A stretch of DNA of 43,354 bases from Novosphingobium sp. CF614 (GCF_900113255.1 NZ_FOOR01000023.1:1-43354); one strand, 5' to 3'. Shown: positions 1 through 8,048, counted from the first letter of the stretch. Notes: generated from the letters alone by a model not told the origin. A program made the numbers and translations.

Positions 1-93
1 CCGCTTGACCCACTGCCCGCACTGCGGGACATACCACCCACCCGGGTCACTTCTCGATGGAAATCCCGGGTCAACTCTCAGCGGAAATCAACA
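1..93. mobile_element. Right terminus of an IS21-family insertion sequence (cut by window edge)
   Basis: Two tandem copies of a 24-base unit lie at 41-64 and 65-88. Both begin CCCGGGTCA, both end GGAAAT, and they are followed by CAACA at 89-93. Multiple terminal repeats of about this size and an outer end reading TGTTGATTTCCGC on the other strand are characteristic of IS21-family elements (istA/istB). The transposase genes would lie left of the window and are not visible. The outer boundary at about 93 is inferred from the terminal CA. Confidence 0.75.
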
Positions 94-212
94 CCGAGGA
101 GGTCTCGGGACCGAACTTTTGGCGTGCCAAGCTTTACCGGGCGCTGGCAGCAAACGGCGCATTCTGTGACGGCGGCTTCGAGTTGTCGAGGATCCACTAT
201 CGCCCCAACTAG
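94..212 (+). pseudogene. 3' remnant of a gene interrupted by the IS21-family element
   Basis: After the IS end one frame stays open to a TAG at 210-212. It encodes about 38 residues, including GPNFWRAKLYRALAANG and ending in RIHYRPN. The composition looks like real protein, but there is no start codon of its own. The simplest reading is the C-terminal end of a gene whose 5' part lies on the far side of the insertion. I do not recognise the family. An ORF starting at the ATG at 57 would only be an IS-end artefact. Confidence 0.4.
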
Positions 213-359
213 TACAGTCGCAGGGATTTCACGCTGGATCAGAGCGTGACGTCGAGCATCATGCGAACAGTCGGCATAAGCTGACGGCGGAGACGCAGGC
301 GTTCCGGCCCAACGATCGCACAGTAGATTAGCACGGAACGACAGGCTGAGGCAGCGCCG

Positions 360-551
360 TCAGCGCGCGCGGCGCAGCGGAGCCTCCAGCCGCCGGCGGA
401 TCGTTCGCCGAGAGCGCTCCAGATTGACAAGGATTTGTCGCACGCGCGTTTGGGAAAGGCCAAACTCCGTTGCCAACGTCTTGACTGACGCTCCCGACAT
501 GTATGCCGTTTCGATCTGGAGGTTGCGCGCAGCCTTCGACAAGATTTCCAT
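360..551 (-). CDS. Small helix-turn-helix DNA-binding protein
   Basis: This is a 63-residue protein. Its core, residues about 16-42, reads like the sigma-70 region 4 / LuxR type of helix-turn-helix: SGASVKTLATEFGLSQTRV, then RQILVNLERSR. The C-terminus is very basic (RRTIRRRLEAPLRRAR). The start at 551 is chosen because GGAGG sits six bases upstream of that ATG. The longer frame reaching 680 has a poorer N-terminus and no such site. It lies 55 bases downstream of the helicase gene on the same strand and may be the last gene of that operon, possibly a regulator or a DNA-targeting accessory. Its role is inferred from the HTH alone. Confidence 0.6.
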   Translation of the reverse strand: MEILSKAARNLQIETAYMSGASVKTLATEFGLSQTRVRQILVNLERSRRTIRRRLEAPLRRAR

Positions 552-606
552 CTTTCCTCCGTAAACCCGTTGGCAGGCGTTGGATGAAGTTCGACTAAGA
601 TACCGC

Positions 607-1974
607 CTAGCCAGTGAGCTGATTTGCGGCCGAAGAAGGTAAGCCGAAGACTGCGGGATATACACGGCCGGCACGCGCAAGCGCAGCCATCAAGGTCAGG
701 TGCGCTCGCCAGCCACGATATTCGGGGTCGTCGTCAATACCGAGCGACCGGTCCCCGACCGGCGCAAACTGCATCAGTTGGTGGCTGATTCCCTGGCGGC
801 CAAAAATCCAGCACCCGATGCGGTGCCGCGAGAGCATAACGCACAGCCGTCCAGCGTCGAGATGGAACGCGGTCGCGTCTGCTCGTCCCGACAGCGGGTG
901 ATGGACGAACATGAAGGGTCGCTCGATCCCTTGAAAGCGATTGGCTGTCTCGACGAATACACCTGCGAGGTCAGGACCGAGGCGTTCGCGGACGGCATTG
1001 ACCTGGCTGACATGCGCACAAACCACACCAATCTTGTCGGGCGTGATCCATTCTGATGCACCGTCGTCGTGCATCCACGCGCTGCGTCCAAGCAGCCGGG
1101 TGATTGAGGTCACTAACTCCTGCGCCAGTTCGCCGTCGGCTTCGCCGGTGATTTGCGCCGGGAGCTCGACCATGACGATCGACGATCCCGCGGCCACCGC
1201 ATCGAGCGCCGCGTCGAACGGCATGATGCCCGCCACCTGGAAATGCAGCGATCGATTTTGGCTCAACGCCCGGAACGGCATGTCGGGATAGAAGGCGGGC
1301 TGTACAAGGCTGACAGTGTCGGCGTTCAGTCGCCGCGACACCGGTAGGTCGAGCTGGAGGACCGAAGGGTGGCGCTCGACCAGCGCCGCCGGGCACGACA
1401 CCTGTGGGCCCGCCGGGTCGCAGCGCCAACGCTCGATTTCGCAATTGACGAACGGATCAATCTGACCTGGATCGCCGATCAGCACATGGCGCGGCGCAAG
1501 GTTCGAGATAAGTTGGAAACGATAGTCGGGAAGCTGAAACGCCTCGTCGACGATCTGCACGTCGAAACACGGTTCCTCGGTTTGAATCCATGACCATTTC
1601 GCGGCGTTGCCAATGGTGATCGACGGCTGCTGCGGCAGGCTCGCAACGTCATGCACCACCACCAGGTTCGGAAGTTGAGCGACATCGGCCGGAAGATTAA
1701 TCGCCTTCTTGGCAAACAGATGGATCGGCATGCCGTGCGCGTTCGAAGCAAGGCGGCGCGTCAAATCGAATGCCTGTTCGTTAGTCTGCGTGACGACCAT
1801 GCAGCGCTGATCGAGCATCGTGGCACTTTGCAAGGCGACCCGCTGGGCGACGCCGGTCTTACCCGCACCGGGCGGCGAACGCAGCACCAGCGCGGGCTCG
1901 CCCCGCCACTGGCTGGCAAGCACTGTCTCCAGCGCAGCGTCGGCGATCGCTTGCGCGTTAAACGGCGCGGTCAC
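607..1974 (-). CDS. SF1-type DNA/RNA helicase, last gene of the candidate defence operon
   Basis: The protein has 455 residues. The superfamily 1 helicase motifs are visible in order: Walker A PPGAGKT (34-40), motif II as VDEAFQL, motif III as GDPGQ, and near the C-terminus motif V-like NRFQGIERP followed by motif VI-like MLSRHR. This is an ATP-driven translocase of the Upf1/RecD/Dna2 kind, short for the group and with no nuclease domain attached. The start codon is GTG, and its GTGA overlaps the stop of the 480-residue gene upstream by four bases, so the two are probably translationally coupled. Beside a Cas4-like protein it could form a two-subunit helicase-nuclease, as helicase and Fe-S nuclease do in AddAB or Dna2. 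That pairing is inference. Confidence 0.85.
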   Translation of the reverse strand: MTAPFNAQAIADAALETVLASQWRGEPALVLRSPPGAGKTGVAQRVALQSATMLDQRCMVVTQTNEQAFDLTRRLASNAHGMPIHLFAKKAINLPADVAQLPNLVVVHDVASLPQQPSITIGNAAKWSWIQTEEPCFDVQIVDEAFQLPDYRFQLISNLAPRHVLIGDPGQIDPFVNCEIERWRCDPAGPQVSCPAALVERHPSVLQLDLPVSRRLNADTVSLVQPAFYPDMPFRALSQNRSLHFQVAGIMPFDAALDAVAAGSSIVMVELPAQITGEADGELAQELVTSITRLLGRSAWMHDDGASEWITPDKIGVVCAHVSQVNAVRERLGPDLAGVFVETANRFQGIERPFMFVHHPLSGRADATAFHLDAGRLCVMLSRHRIGCWIFGRQGISHQLMQFAPVGDRSLGIDDDPEYRGWRAHLTLMAALARAGRVYPAVFGLPSSAANQLTG

Positions 1975-3413
1975 GTCAGGCTCTCCACTGCTGCAAGTAG
2001 GTTGGGGGGCATGGGTTTCGCGACCGAAACCGCTGCCGGCAGCGTTTCGCCGTGCGTCCAGGGCTCGTAGGTGAGCCGCTTCTTCATCTGGCCTAGCTCG
2101 TTGCCGATCCCGCGCCAGTCCGGCGCTGGCGGGCCAAAATCGAGCGTAAGCCCGCTCGTCATCTTTTTGATCGTATTCTTACCCGTGCCGACAGTAGCCT
2201 CGATCCAAGTGAAAGGCCCGCGCCGCTCGACTGTATCAATTCGCAGCGAGAATTTAGGATCGTCCAGCGTCCATAGGACATCGCCCGAACGAAGATGGAG
2301 GCTGTCCTGGTAGCTGGTTAGCTCGAGATGATATTCGAACAGTCGCGGGCGGACCTTCTCTTCGGCGATGACAGCAATCTGCGCGCGCAGCACGCTGCCA
2401 TTGACCACGCCCTTTTCACGGGCCGCTCGATCGTGCCGGAGCATTCCGGCATCGAAATTGGTAACAGCATGTTCACGGGCCACTATCTTCATCGCGGCGG
2501 CCTTGGGCTTGTCGTGATAGGGGAGGAAATGCCCATCGTCGCGGCCGCCCATAAAGCGCTCGAATTCGTCCGATTCCTGCTGCGCGAGCGCATCCAGCGA
2601 CGGGTTTGCCTGCCACCGCGTCGCAGTCAGCAATGCGATAGCGCGCTGCGTATTCGCGTAGATCGGGCGGATGACGCCTTCAAGCAGCTGTTGGATGCGT
2701 GTCTGATGAAAGGCGATGACCGAGGCCGGCTGGCCAGAATTGCGCGCCGCGTGAAAATCCTCGATCGCAGGCTGCAACGCATTGCGGTCGAACCGTGGAT
2801 CGGTTTTGACCCCCATCGGTTGCGCCTCGGCTGCGGCGACCGCCGCGAAGATATCGCGCCCCGCTGGCGGTTCGATCCAGGTCAGTACTGAGCCAAGATG
2901 CTCGTCCTCGGACTCCTGTTGTCCCGTAGCATAATGGGCGCGCAGCGCGGCCGTGGCGCTGATCAACGCTTGCTGGCCTGCAACTGGCGACCGTTCGCCA
3001 GCGTAGGTCCATAGCGTACCGAGACGTTGGATGTCTTGCTCGTCGGTGAAGCGAAGTCGATCTGCAAGCGTGTCGAGATGCCCAAGCGCCCCGGTCGAGG
3101 CGACCCAAATCTGCGGGAATGTCGCCGCCGCACGGCATTCGGCGTAATAGGCCTCGAACTGCGGCAAGAGCCAGCGCAACAGATCATATTGATCATCGCG
3201 GCGACGCGGGTCAGCGACGACATTGATCTGCGGCGGCTCGCCGAAGCGGCCGAGTGCAGCAGCATGGACCGACGTGTCTTCGCCAGCCATCGCAAGAAGC
3301 GTCAGAATCCGCGCATGAGGCTGTATCACCACCTGACGCTGCGAAACCACCGGGACCGCTCGGCCATTTTGCAGCGCACGGACCCGCGCAACGACATTGA
3401 CGAGGTCACCCAT
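1971..3413 (-). CDS. Unrecognised 480-residue protein in the helicase operon
   Basis: I recognise no family. The start is placed at the ATG at 3411-3413, which overlaps the end of the preceding gene by eight bases (ATGGGTGA). A longer reading frame up to 3722 exists, but its first 103 residues are arginine/serine-rich shadow sequence. No Walker, HTH or membrane segment is evident. A stretch IWVASTGALGHLDTLADRL lies in the first third. The last 100 residues alternate polar and hydrophobic positions like a beta-barrel (SGDVLWTLDD, then FTWIEATVG). Its place between the nuclease-like gene and the helicase, with overlaps at both ends, suggests that its product is a stoichiometric partner of both. 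Confidence 0.75.
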   Translation of the reverse strand: MGDLVNVVARVRALQNGRAVPVVSQRQVVIQPHARILTLLAMAGEDTSVHAAALGRFGEPPQINVVADPRRRDDQYDLLRWLLPQFEAYYAECRAAATFPQIWVASTGALGHLDTLADRLRFTDEQDIQRLGTLWTYAGERSPVAGQQALISATAALRAHYATGQQESEDEHLGSVLTWIEPPAGRDIFAAVAAAEAQPMGVKTDPRFDRNALQPAIEDFHAARNSGQPASVIAFHQTRIQQLLEGVIRPIYANTQRAIALLTATRWQANPSLDALAQQESDEFERFMGGRDDGHFLPYHDKPKAAAMKIVAREHAVTNFDAGMLRHDRAAREKGVVNGSVLRAQIAVIAEEKVRPRLFEYHLELTSYQDSLHLRSGDVLWTLDDPKFSLRIDTVERRGPFTWIEATVGTGKNTIKKMTSGLTLDFGPPAPDWRGIGNELGQMKKRLTYEPWTHGETLPAAVSVAKPMPPNLLAAVESLT

Positions 3414-4512
3414 TTGCAATCCGATCCAACAATGCTGAGGCAGCGCGCAGATCACTGGCAAGGCTGGCCTCGGCAGGGTTGTCCGGCGGTCGGCCGCTGC
3501 CATCGAGAAGATCGATGACGCGTGCGATCGAACCCGCCGCCGCAAGCTGTTCGGAGGCTTGGTCGCCCAGGATGATCGGCAGCCCGGCGCTGAGCGCCTG
3601 CGCGCGACAATGCTCCCAGAGGGCGCAATGCTCCTTGCAATTCGACCGGTAATTGTTGGGCAGCTGGTCGATGACGGCGCGATCTGCAAAGCTCGTATTC
3701 GCTGGAACGAGCCGCTCGACATGGTCGAGATCCGCCGGTGCTGCCGACAACGCGCGGGTCAGCGATGCCAGCTCAGACTCGGCGCGATTAGCGGGGAAAA
3801 GCCGGGGAATGAACGATCCCGGCGCACGGAGGACCATATCGACGCGGTCACCCGCAAAAGCCTGGTCGCCGCCGCGACTGACAATATGCTGCCCTAGCGC
3901 GAGCGTCCCAACGGCAGCCTCGCGCAGCGCGGCGCGAATATCCGATTTGTCGGTCTTTCCACCGCGATCGGCATAGGACTTGATGACTCCGACCCGGTAG
4001 AAAGGATCGCGGTCGCTCGCGACCAGATAGTCGAGTTCGATCGGATGCGTGACGCCAACCAGCATCAGCGGTAACCGCGGGTTGAGGATCAGATTGGGTG
4101 CGAGCGGATCGCCTCGCAGTTTTAGATCGACGAGACGCTGGGTTTCGAGCACGCGCTGATGCTGAGCGAAGCTACTGCCGCCGGGCGCGTGGTTCGCGAC
4201 CGACGAGACTTTGACTTCAAGCTGTGTGAGCATTTGCTTCTCGCGGTAGGCCGTAAGCAACGACGATCCGCCATTGTCGAGCAACCGGCGTTCATAGGCT
4301 TGGCTCAAGGTCATCGCGAAAGGCGACATGATGTCGGGCTGCATGCCGAAAACGTGCTTGATGATCTCGGTAGGCGTGAGCCCTGCGATCACGATGGCGC
4401 GCAGCCGCACGCAGCCAGTGTTACGCGCCACGCTCTCGATGCCACGCGCGCCGACCTCCACGGGTGCGATGCCGCCGCGAAGACGGGCAAGGCGCGCGTT
4501 TGCGGGCGTCAC
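3406..4512 (-). CDS. Cas4/AddB-like PD-(D/E)XK-fold protein with Fe-S cysteines
   Basis: The protein has 368 residues, with a GTG start that overlaps the upstream stop (GTGA). A cysteine at 34 and a late cluster C292-x3-C296-x5-C302 match the one-plus-three layout of the [4Fe-4S] site in Cas4, AddB and Dna2 nucleases. Between them, ELDYLV (D161) and VGVIKSY (K178) sit where the D and (E)xK of a PD-(D/E)XK site would be, followed by the helix ALREAAVGTLAL where RecB-like families carry a Q-x-x-x-Y motif. The residue expected to be the catalytic glutamate is V176 (codon GTC), so this copy may be inactive or use a displaced acid. The family call is my inference from motif layout. The next gene is the 480-residue partner. 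Confidence 0.6.
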   Translation of the reverse strand: MTPANARLARLRGGIAPVEVGARGIESVARNTGCVRLRAIVIAGLTPTEIIKHVFGMQPDIMSPFAMTLSQAYERRLLDNGGSSLLTAYREKQMLTQLEVKVSSVANHAPGGSSFAQHQRVLETQRLVDLKLRGDPLAPNLILNPRLPLMLVGVTHPIELDYLVASDRDPFYRVGVIKSYADRGGKTDKSDIRAALREAAVGTLALGQHIVSRGGDQAFAGDRVDMVLRAPGSFIPRLFPANRAESELASLTRALSAAPADLDHVERLVPANTSFADRAVIDQLPNNYRSNCKEHCALWEHCRAQALSAGLPIILGDQASEQLAAAGSIARVIDLLDGSGRPPDNPAEASLASDLRAASALLDRIANG

Positions 4513-5348
4513 CGAATAGCCCTCTCGGCGATCTCATTGTCGATCACCACCGGCCGACCCCACAGCTTGAACGCCGTGCTGCTGTTCCCAAGCTTTGCCA
4601 CGGCTTCCCGGCGCTCGGTGAGATCGGCCTCATCCAGCACCGCAAGCTCGCCTTGCGCCGCCTCGATCACTCGCTTTGGATCGATCGGCTGACCCGTGTC
4701 ATTGGCCCCGGGGATCGAGCGCGCGAACGGGAACAGAAGGCGCTCGATATTCTTAGCCTCAGCCGCGCCGATCTCACGCAGCTGCGCAAGGCGGTTAGCG
4801 AGGCTGATCGCGACACGCAGATTGTCGGTTCGCATGCTGCGCGACCCGATGATCCGGCGCTCCAGGCTCCAGGTCGAGCTGGTAAGCAGTCTCGGGATGG
4901 CCGTCAGCTGCGCCGCACTGATGGCGGGTACGATCCAAGCTGGACGCGCCGCAAGATTGCGCCGCGCGGCGTTCTCTTCATCGCGCTTCAAGCTGGCAAA
5001 GCGCGACGGAGACGGGCGGTCGCCGGTCAGTGCCGCAGTCAGATCTGCGATCAGTGCGGGAGCGGCAGGGACGCCGAGATCGTCGAGCGCATCGAGGGCA
5101 AGTTCGCGCAACGGCTTGTTCGGCTTGCGCGCACGCGGTGTCGCAATGTCGCGTGCTTCGAGTTCGCTGAAGCGCAGCGCATCTGAAAGGCGCTGATACT
5201 CGGCGTTCAGCTCGGCAATCTTTGCCTGCGCCCGGTCCCTGCGGGCTTGGTCTCCCAAGGACAATGCCTTGGTGAGCTCGGAATAAGCTTCCTGCTGCCG
5301 CTTGGCGTTGCGCGCGAGTTGGTCAGTAAGAGGCAGGGCACGAGACAT
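4509..5348 (-). CDS. Coiled-coil / winged-helix-like protein, first gene of the four-gene operon
   Basis: The protein has 279 residues. The N-terminus, about residues 10-60, is rich in Q, E, K, A and L with heptad-like spacing (AKRQQEAYSELTKAL, AQAKIAELNAEYQRL) and should form a coiled coil. Next comes a helical segment LRELALDALDDLGVPAAP followed by FASLKRDEE, which has the feel of a winged helix. The rest is helical with no enzyme motif that I can name. The ATG at 5348 is chosen because AGGAAGC stands just before it; an in-frame GTG at 5369 is possible. Its stop overlaps the nuclease-like gene by four bases. A scaffold or DNA-binding subunit is plausible but unproven. Confidence 0.7.
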   Translation of the reverse strand: MSRALPLTDQLARNAKRQQEAYSELTKALSLGDQARRDRAQAKIAELNAEYQRLSDALRFSELEARDIATPRARKPNKPLRELALDALDDLGVPAAPALIADLTAALTGDRPSPSRFASLKRDEENAARRNLAARPAWIVPAISAAQLTAIPRLLTSSTWSLERRIIGSRSMRTDNLRVAISLANRLAQLREIGAAEAKNIERLLFPFARSIPGANDTGQPIDPKRVIEAAQGELAVLDEADLTERREAVAKLGNSSTAFKLWGRPVVIDNEIAERAIR

Positions 5349-5354
5349 GCTTCC

Positions 5355-5383
5355 TATATAGTCTTCCACGCTTTTCCATGCAA
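5355..5383 (-). promoter_or_regulatory. Possible sigma70-like promoter of the four-gene operon
   Basis: Read on the minus strand, TTGCAT (5383-5378) and TATATA (5360-5355) are separated by exactly 17 bases. The -10 element ends six bases before the ATG at 5348. If it is used, the transcript would have almost no leader. The -35 match is only partial, so this is a weak call. Confidence 0.3.
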
Positions 5384-5473
5384 TACCATGCTTGTCCTAG
5401 CCTACGCGCAACTAAGATAATGATTCTAGAGAAGTTTCGTCTTGGTCGTTGAAAATGCGTGCGGGGCTCGCGC

Positions 5474-6778
5474 CTACCTGGCGAAGCAGAGCACCGACTC
5501 GGTCGCGCCCGATGGGCGCTCATAGGACAGTCGGCCACGATGGATGTCGGACATCGAGCGCAGGTGAAAATCCTTGCGCTGCTTGAGGCTCAGACCATGT
5601 GCCTGGCCAATCTCCGAGATGATCTTCGGCAGATCGTTATGCAGCTCCTTGTAATAGGAGTCTTGCACGACAAGAATTGCCCGGCCACCCGGCTTAAGCG
5701 CACTGGCTAGGCGCTCGATTGAGCGGGTCATCTTGTCATAGTAATCGAGATGAGTCCGGTAATAGTATCCACCGGATGCTTTGGAGGGGTGGGCCTTCAG
5801 CTGCTTGAGGAAGGCAGCGCAGGTTTTGCCCCAGGTCGCATCGACATCGATCGTGTTATCGGGAACTTGGGTTGTGCCGATCATTTGTTTGCCGAGCGCT
5901 CGCGCACCCGTGCTCAAGAGTGGTCCGAGCACCGCCAGTTCGATGCGGGTTGCTGCAGTGTAGTCGATCCGTGTGCAATAGGGTGGCGACGTGAGCGCCA
6001 GGTCGATGCTCTCGTTCTCCAAAGCCATCGTGGCGGTATCGGAGAGCAGGATTTTTGAATCGCCAATGCGCGGTGCGTTGGTAAGGAGCCGATCCGCCTC
6101 TCGCTTTAGCGCGAGCGCTGCGGACATGCCGCGGACATTGTCGCCGAAAGAGCGGGCGACGACGATTTGCGCCGCGACCACACGCGCTTCGTCCTTTTTC
6201 GGCGCGCGCAACCATGTCGGATTGGACGATTGGAACCGCGCTACGAGCTTGCGACATGCCGCAAAAAGCGCGACGTAGAGCGTCGCTGCGGTGCCAGAAA
6301 TCTTGTCGAGATGAACACCTTCGGGGGACTTGGTCATGCTCCCAACCAGACTGCGGCGGATATTTTGTTCGATCCCCCGAATGAATGCAGCGGTCTCCGG
6401 CTCGAACCAGCCAAGCAAGGCATCGTCGGGCGATAACGTAGGTGGCGCTGAATGCGCGTGTGATAGGATCGTAGCGGCGAGCGGCCGTAGATGGTCCGCT
6501 TCGCTGGGCGGAAGCAGGCGAGCGCGCGCCACAATGATCATGACCGGGTTGAGATCGATCCCGACCGCGTTCAAGCCCAGAGCATTTGCGGCATAAGTGG
6601 TTGTCCCGCTGCCATTCCATGGATCGAGGATAACGGCGCCACGTGGCAGCTTCGCGCTTTGCAGCAATTCGCGCGCGAACAACTCCGGAAAGCCGGCATA
6701 ATATGGGAAAAAACCTTCCCAGCCGGTCTGGAGCCGCTTGTTTCGTTTTGGCGAGTTTATGCGTAGCCGGGCTGCCAT
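5474..6778 (-). CDS. Site-specific DNA methyltransferase (N4-cytosine/N6-adenine type)
   Basis: The protein has 434 residues. AdoMet-binding motif I is LDPWNGSGTTTYAA (51-64), followed by GIDLNPVM. The amino-methyltransferase catalytic motif IV is TSPPYCTRIDY, starting near residue 263. The FPYYAGFPELFARELL segment before motif I is usual in bacterial DNA methylases of this group. It would methylate an exocyclic amine in a specific DNA sequence; the target cannot be read from the protein. It lies 125 bases upstream of the four-gene operon on the same strand and 45 bases after the RES toxin gene. No restriction endonuclease of a known type lies beside it, which is why the Cas4-like/helicase operon is attractive as the cognate effector. 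Confidence 0.85.
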   Translation of the reverse strand: MAARLRINSPKRNKRLQTGWEGFFPYYAGFPELFARELLQSAKLPRGAVILDPWNGSGTTTYAANALGLNAVGIDLNPVMIIVARARLLPPSEADHLRPLAATILSHAHSAPPTLSPDDALLGWFEPETAAFIRGIEQNIRRSLVGSMTKSPEGVHLDKISGTAATLYVALFAACRKLVARFQSSNPTWLRAPKKDEARVVAAQIVVARSFGDNVRGMSAALALKREADRLLTNAPRIGDSKILLSDTATMALENESIDLALTSPPYCTRIDYTAATRIELAVLGPLLSTGARALGKQMIGTTQVPDNTIDVDATWGKTCAAFLKQLKAHPSKASGGYYYRTHLDYYDKMTRSIERLASALKPGGRAILVVQDSYYKELHNDLPKIISEIGQAHGLSLKQRKDFHLRSMSDIHRGRLSYERPSGATESVLCFAR

Positions 6779-6823
6779 TTGCCTGATGTTACTCCAACGG
6801 TCGGCGGAATTGCGAGCGCATAG

Positions 6824-7417
6824 TCAGGCAAAACCACGCTTGCGACGAACGGTAATGCCCAGACGGGTGAGTTCGGCCGGCAGCAGGGCTGACTGGACTA
6901 GCGCGATCGGTGGCGTGCTCGACAGCGTCGAGAAGCCGCGATCATAGATCGCGACACAGCCGCCTGTGGTCAGTCGGGAATCGAAGAGGATGCCATCAAT
7001 ATCCGGCATCTTCGTGTGGACCGCTTCAGAAAAGGCCTGGCCTTGCAAATGATCGCGGGCGCGACTGGCGTCGGTGTCAATGCCGAGTTCGTATGCGCCC
7101 GCACCCGTTAGGTCGAGCAACACCAGCTCGCGGCTCGAACTTATCCCCGAGACACAGAATTGTTCCAGATGCGGACGATACAGGAAGCGACGAGCCCGGC
7201 CTTCGAACCGATCGCGGACAACCGCCTCGGCGAACGCAGTTGGAAAGCTATCTGCGGCATAGAGAACGCGAAATGATCGCGACGGGCTCGAGAAGCGGCT
7301 CGAGCCGAAGCCAGCACCGGTTGGCGTCGCGCGATGCTGGCTCGGCATAATCCGGGGCCAATCCGCGATCCTGGCATGGATTACCCGTTTACTGAGCTTG
7401 GACGCGACAATTTTCAC
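6824..7417 (-). CDS. RES-domain toxin (type II toxin-antitoxin)
   Basis: The protein has 197 residues. The RES family signature is present: a conserved arginine/serine region (GSSRFSSPSRSFRVLYAA), the glutamate in TAFAEAVVRDRF, and the C-terminal DGILFDSRLTTGGCVAIYDR. Characterised RES toxins degrade or phosphorolyse NAD+ and stop growth until their Xre-type antitoxin neutralises them; that activity is assumed here from the family. The start is GTG at 7417 and overlaps the antitoxin stop by four bases (GTGA), so toxin synthesis should depend on antitoxin translation. The key R and E positions look intact, and I see no sign of decay. Confidence 0.85.
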   Translation of the reverse strand: MKIVASKLSKRVIHARIADWPRIMPSQHRATPTGAGFGSSRFSSPSRSFRVLYAADSFPTAFAEAVVRDRFEGRARRFLYRPHLEQFCVSGISSSRELVLLDLTGAGAYELGIDTDASRARDHLQGQAFSEAVHTKMPDIDGILFDSRLTTGGCVAIYDRGFSTLSSTPPIALVQSALLPAELTRLGITVRRKRGFA

Positions 7418-8034
7418 GCGAAGTCGAACGCGCCTTCCGCCGCGCCCGTGACCGCCGGGATCTCGCCATCACGCAAAGCTTCGATTGGCGGCTTGCCGCC
7501 AGTCATCCGGTTAGGTGCGACCAGCCACTCCCACAGCTCTTCAGCAGATGGGAAGAACGTCGCAACTACGTCCAAGCCCGGCACGGGCCGGCGTCGATCA
7601 AACTGCCGGAGCGGGTAGACAAAGTTCCGCAGCCCCTTACGCAGAGCGACGACCCTGTGCGCCTTGCGCCAATTATCAAGCGTGCCGCGGGAGATGCTGA
7701 GACGCTCGACCAGATCGCCGGCGCCCAGAAGCTCGCTATTAGCCCAGTCGACAGAATCGTCCGCAACGGTGATAGCATCGAGAAGTTTGTTCCCTTCGGC
7801 GGCCGATACTACCGGGCCTACGCCACTGCCCTGAAGGACTTTCTCCGGTTGAGAGATCGGGCGTGCTGGAACTTGGCGCTTTCGCGTGCGAACGGACTTG
7901 GCAGCGGCGGGTATCGGCACTTTCAACGCAGTGGCGAGGTCGAGTAGCCCTGCCATATCCATGCGCTCGACTTTGCTTTCGATAGCCTTAGCCAAAGCGA
8001 GCCTGGCTGGGTGCGCTTGCTTCATGGTACTCAT
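7414..8034 (-). CDS. Xre/ParS-type antitoxin partner of the RES toxin
   Basis: The protein has 206 residues, longer than the usual RES antitoxin of about 120-160. The C-terminal half has a helix-turn-helix (GDLVERLSISRGTLDNWRKA), a strand segment GLRNFVYPLRQFD, and the toxin-binding tail EELWEWLVAPNRMTGG with PIEALRDGE, all typical of MbcA/ParS-like antitoxins. The first 90 residues are a basic extension I do not recognise. The ATG at 8034 is chosen because GGAGG lies seven bases upstream; the frame beyond it runs through the operator repeats. It should bind RES and repress its own promoter through the repeats at 8049-8088. Confidence 0.8.
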   Translation of the reverse strand: MSTMKQAHPARLALAKAIESKVERMDMAGLLDLATALKVPIPAAAKSVRTRKRQVPARPISQPEKVLQGSGVGPVVSAAEGNKLLDAITVADDSVDWANSELLGAGDLVERLSISRGTLDNWRKAHRVVALRKGLRNFVYPLRQFDRRRPVPGLDVVATFFPSAEELWEWLVAPNRMTGGKPPIEALRDGEIPAVTGAAEGAFDFA

Positions 8035-8048
8035 AACGTATCCTCCAT

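Noticed and set aside
57..212. A 51-codon ORF starting inside the IS21 end
   Set aside because: Its first 13 codons are the IS terminal repeats. Only the part after 93 is likely to derive from a gene.
607..6778. Naming the operon as a known system such as DISARM, BREX or Gabija
   Set aside because: The required marker proteins (for example DUF1998 and PLD proteins, PglZ/BrxC, or the GajA/GajB pair) are not present in the translated genes.
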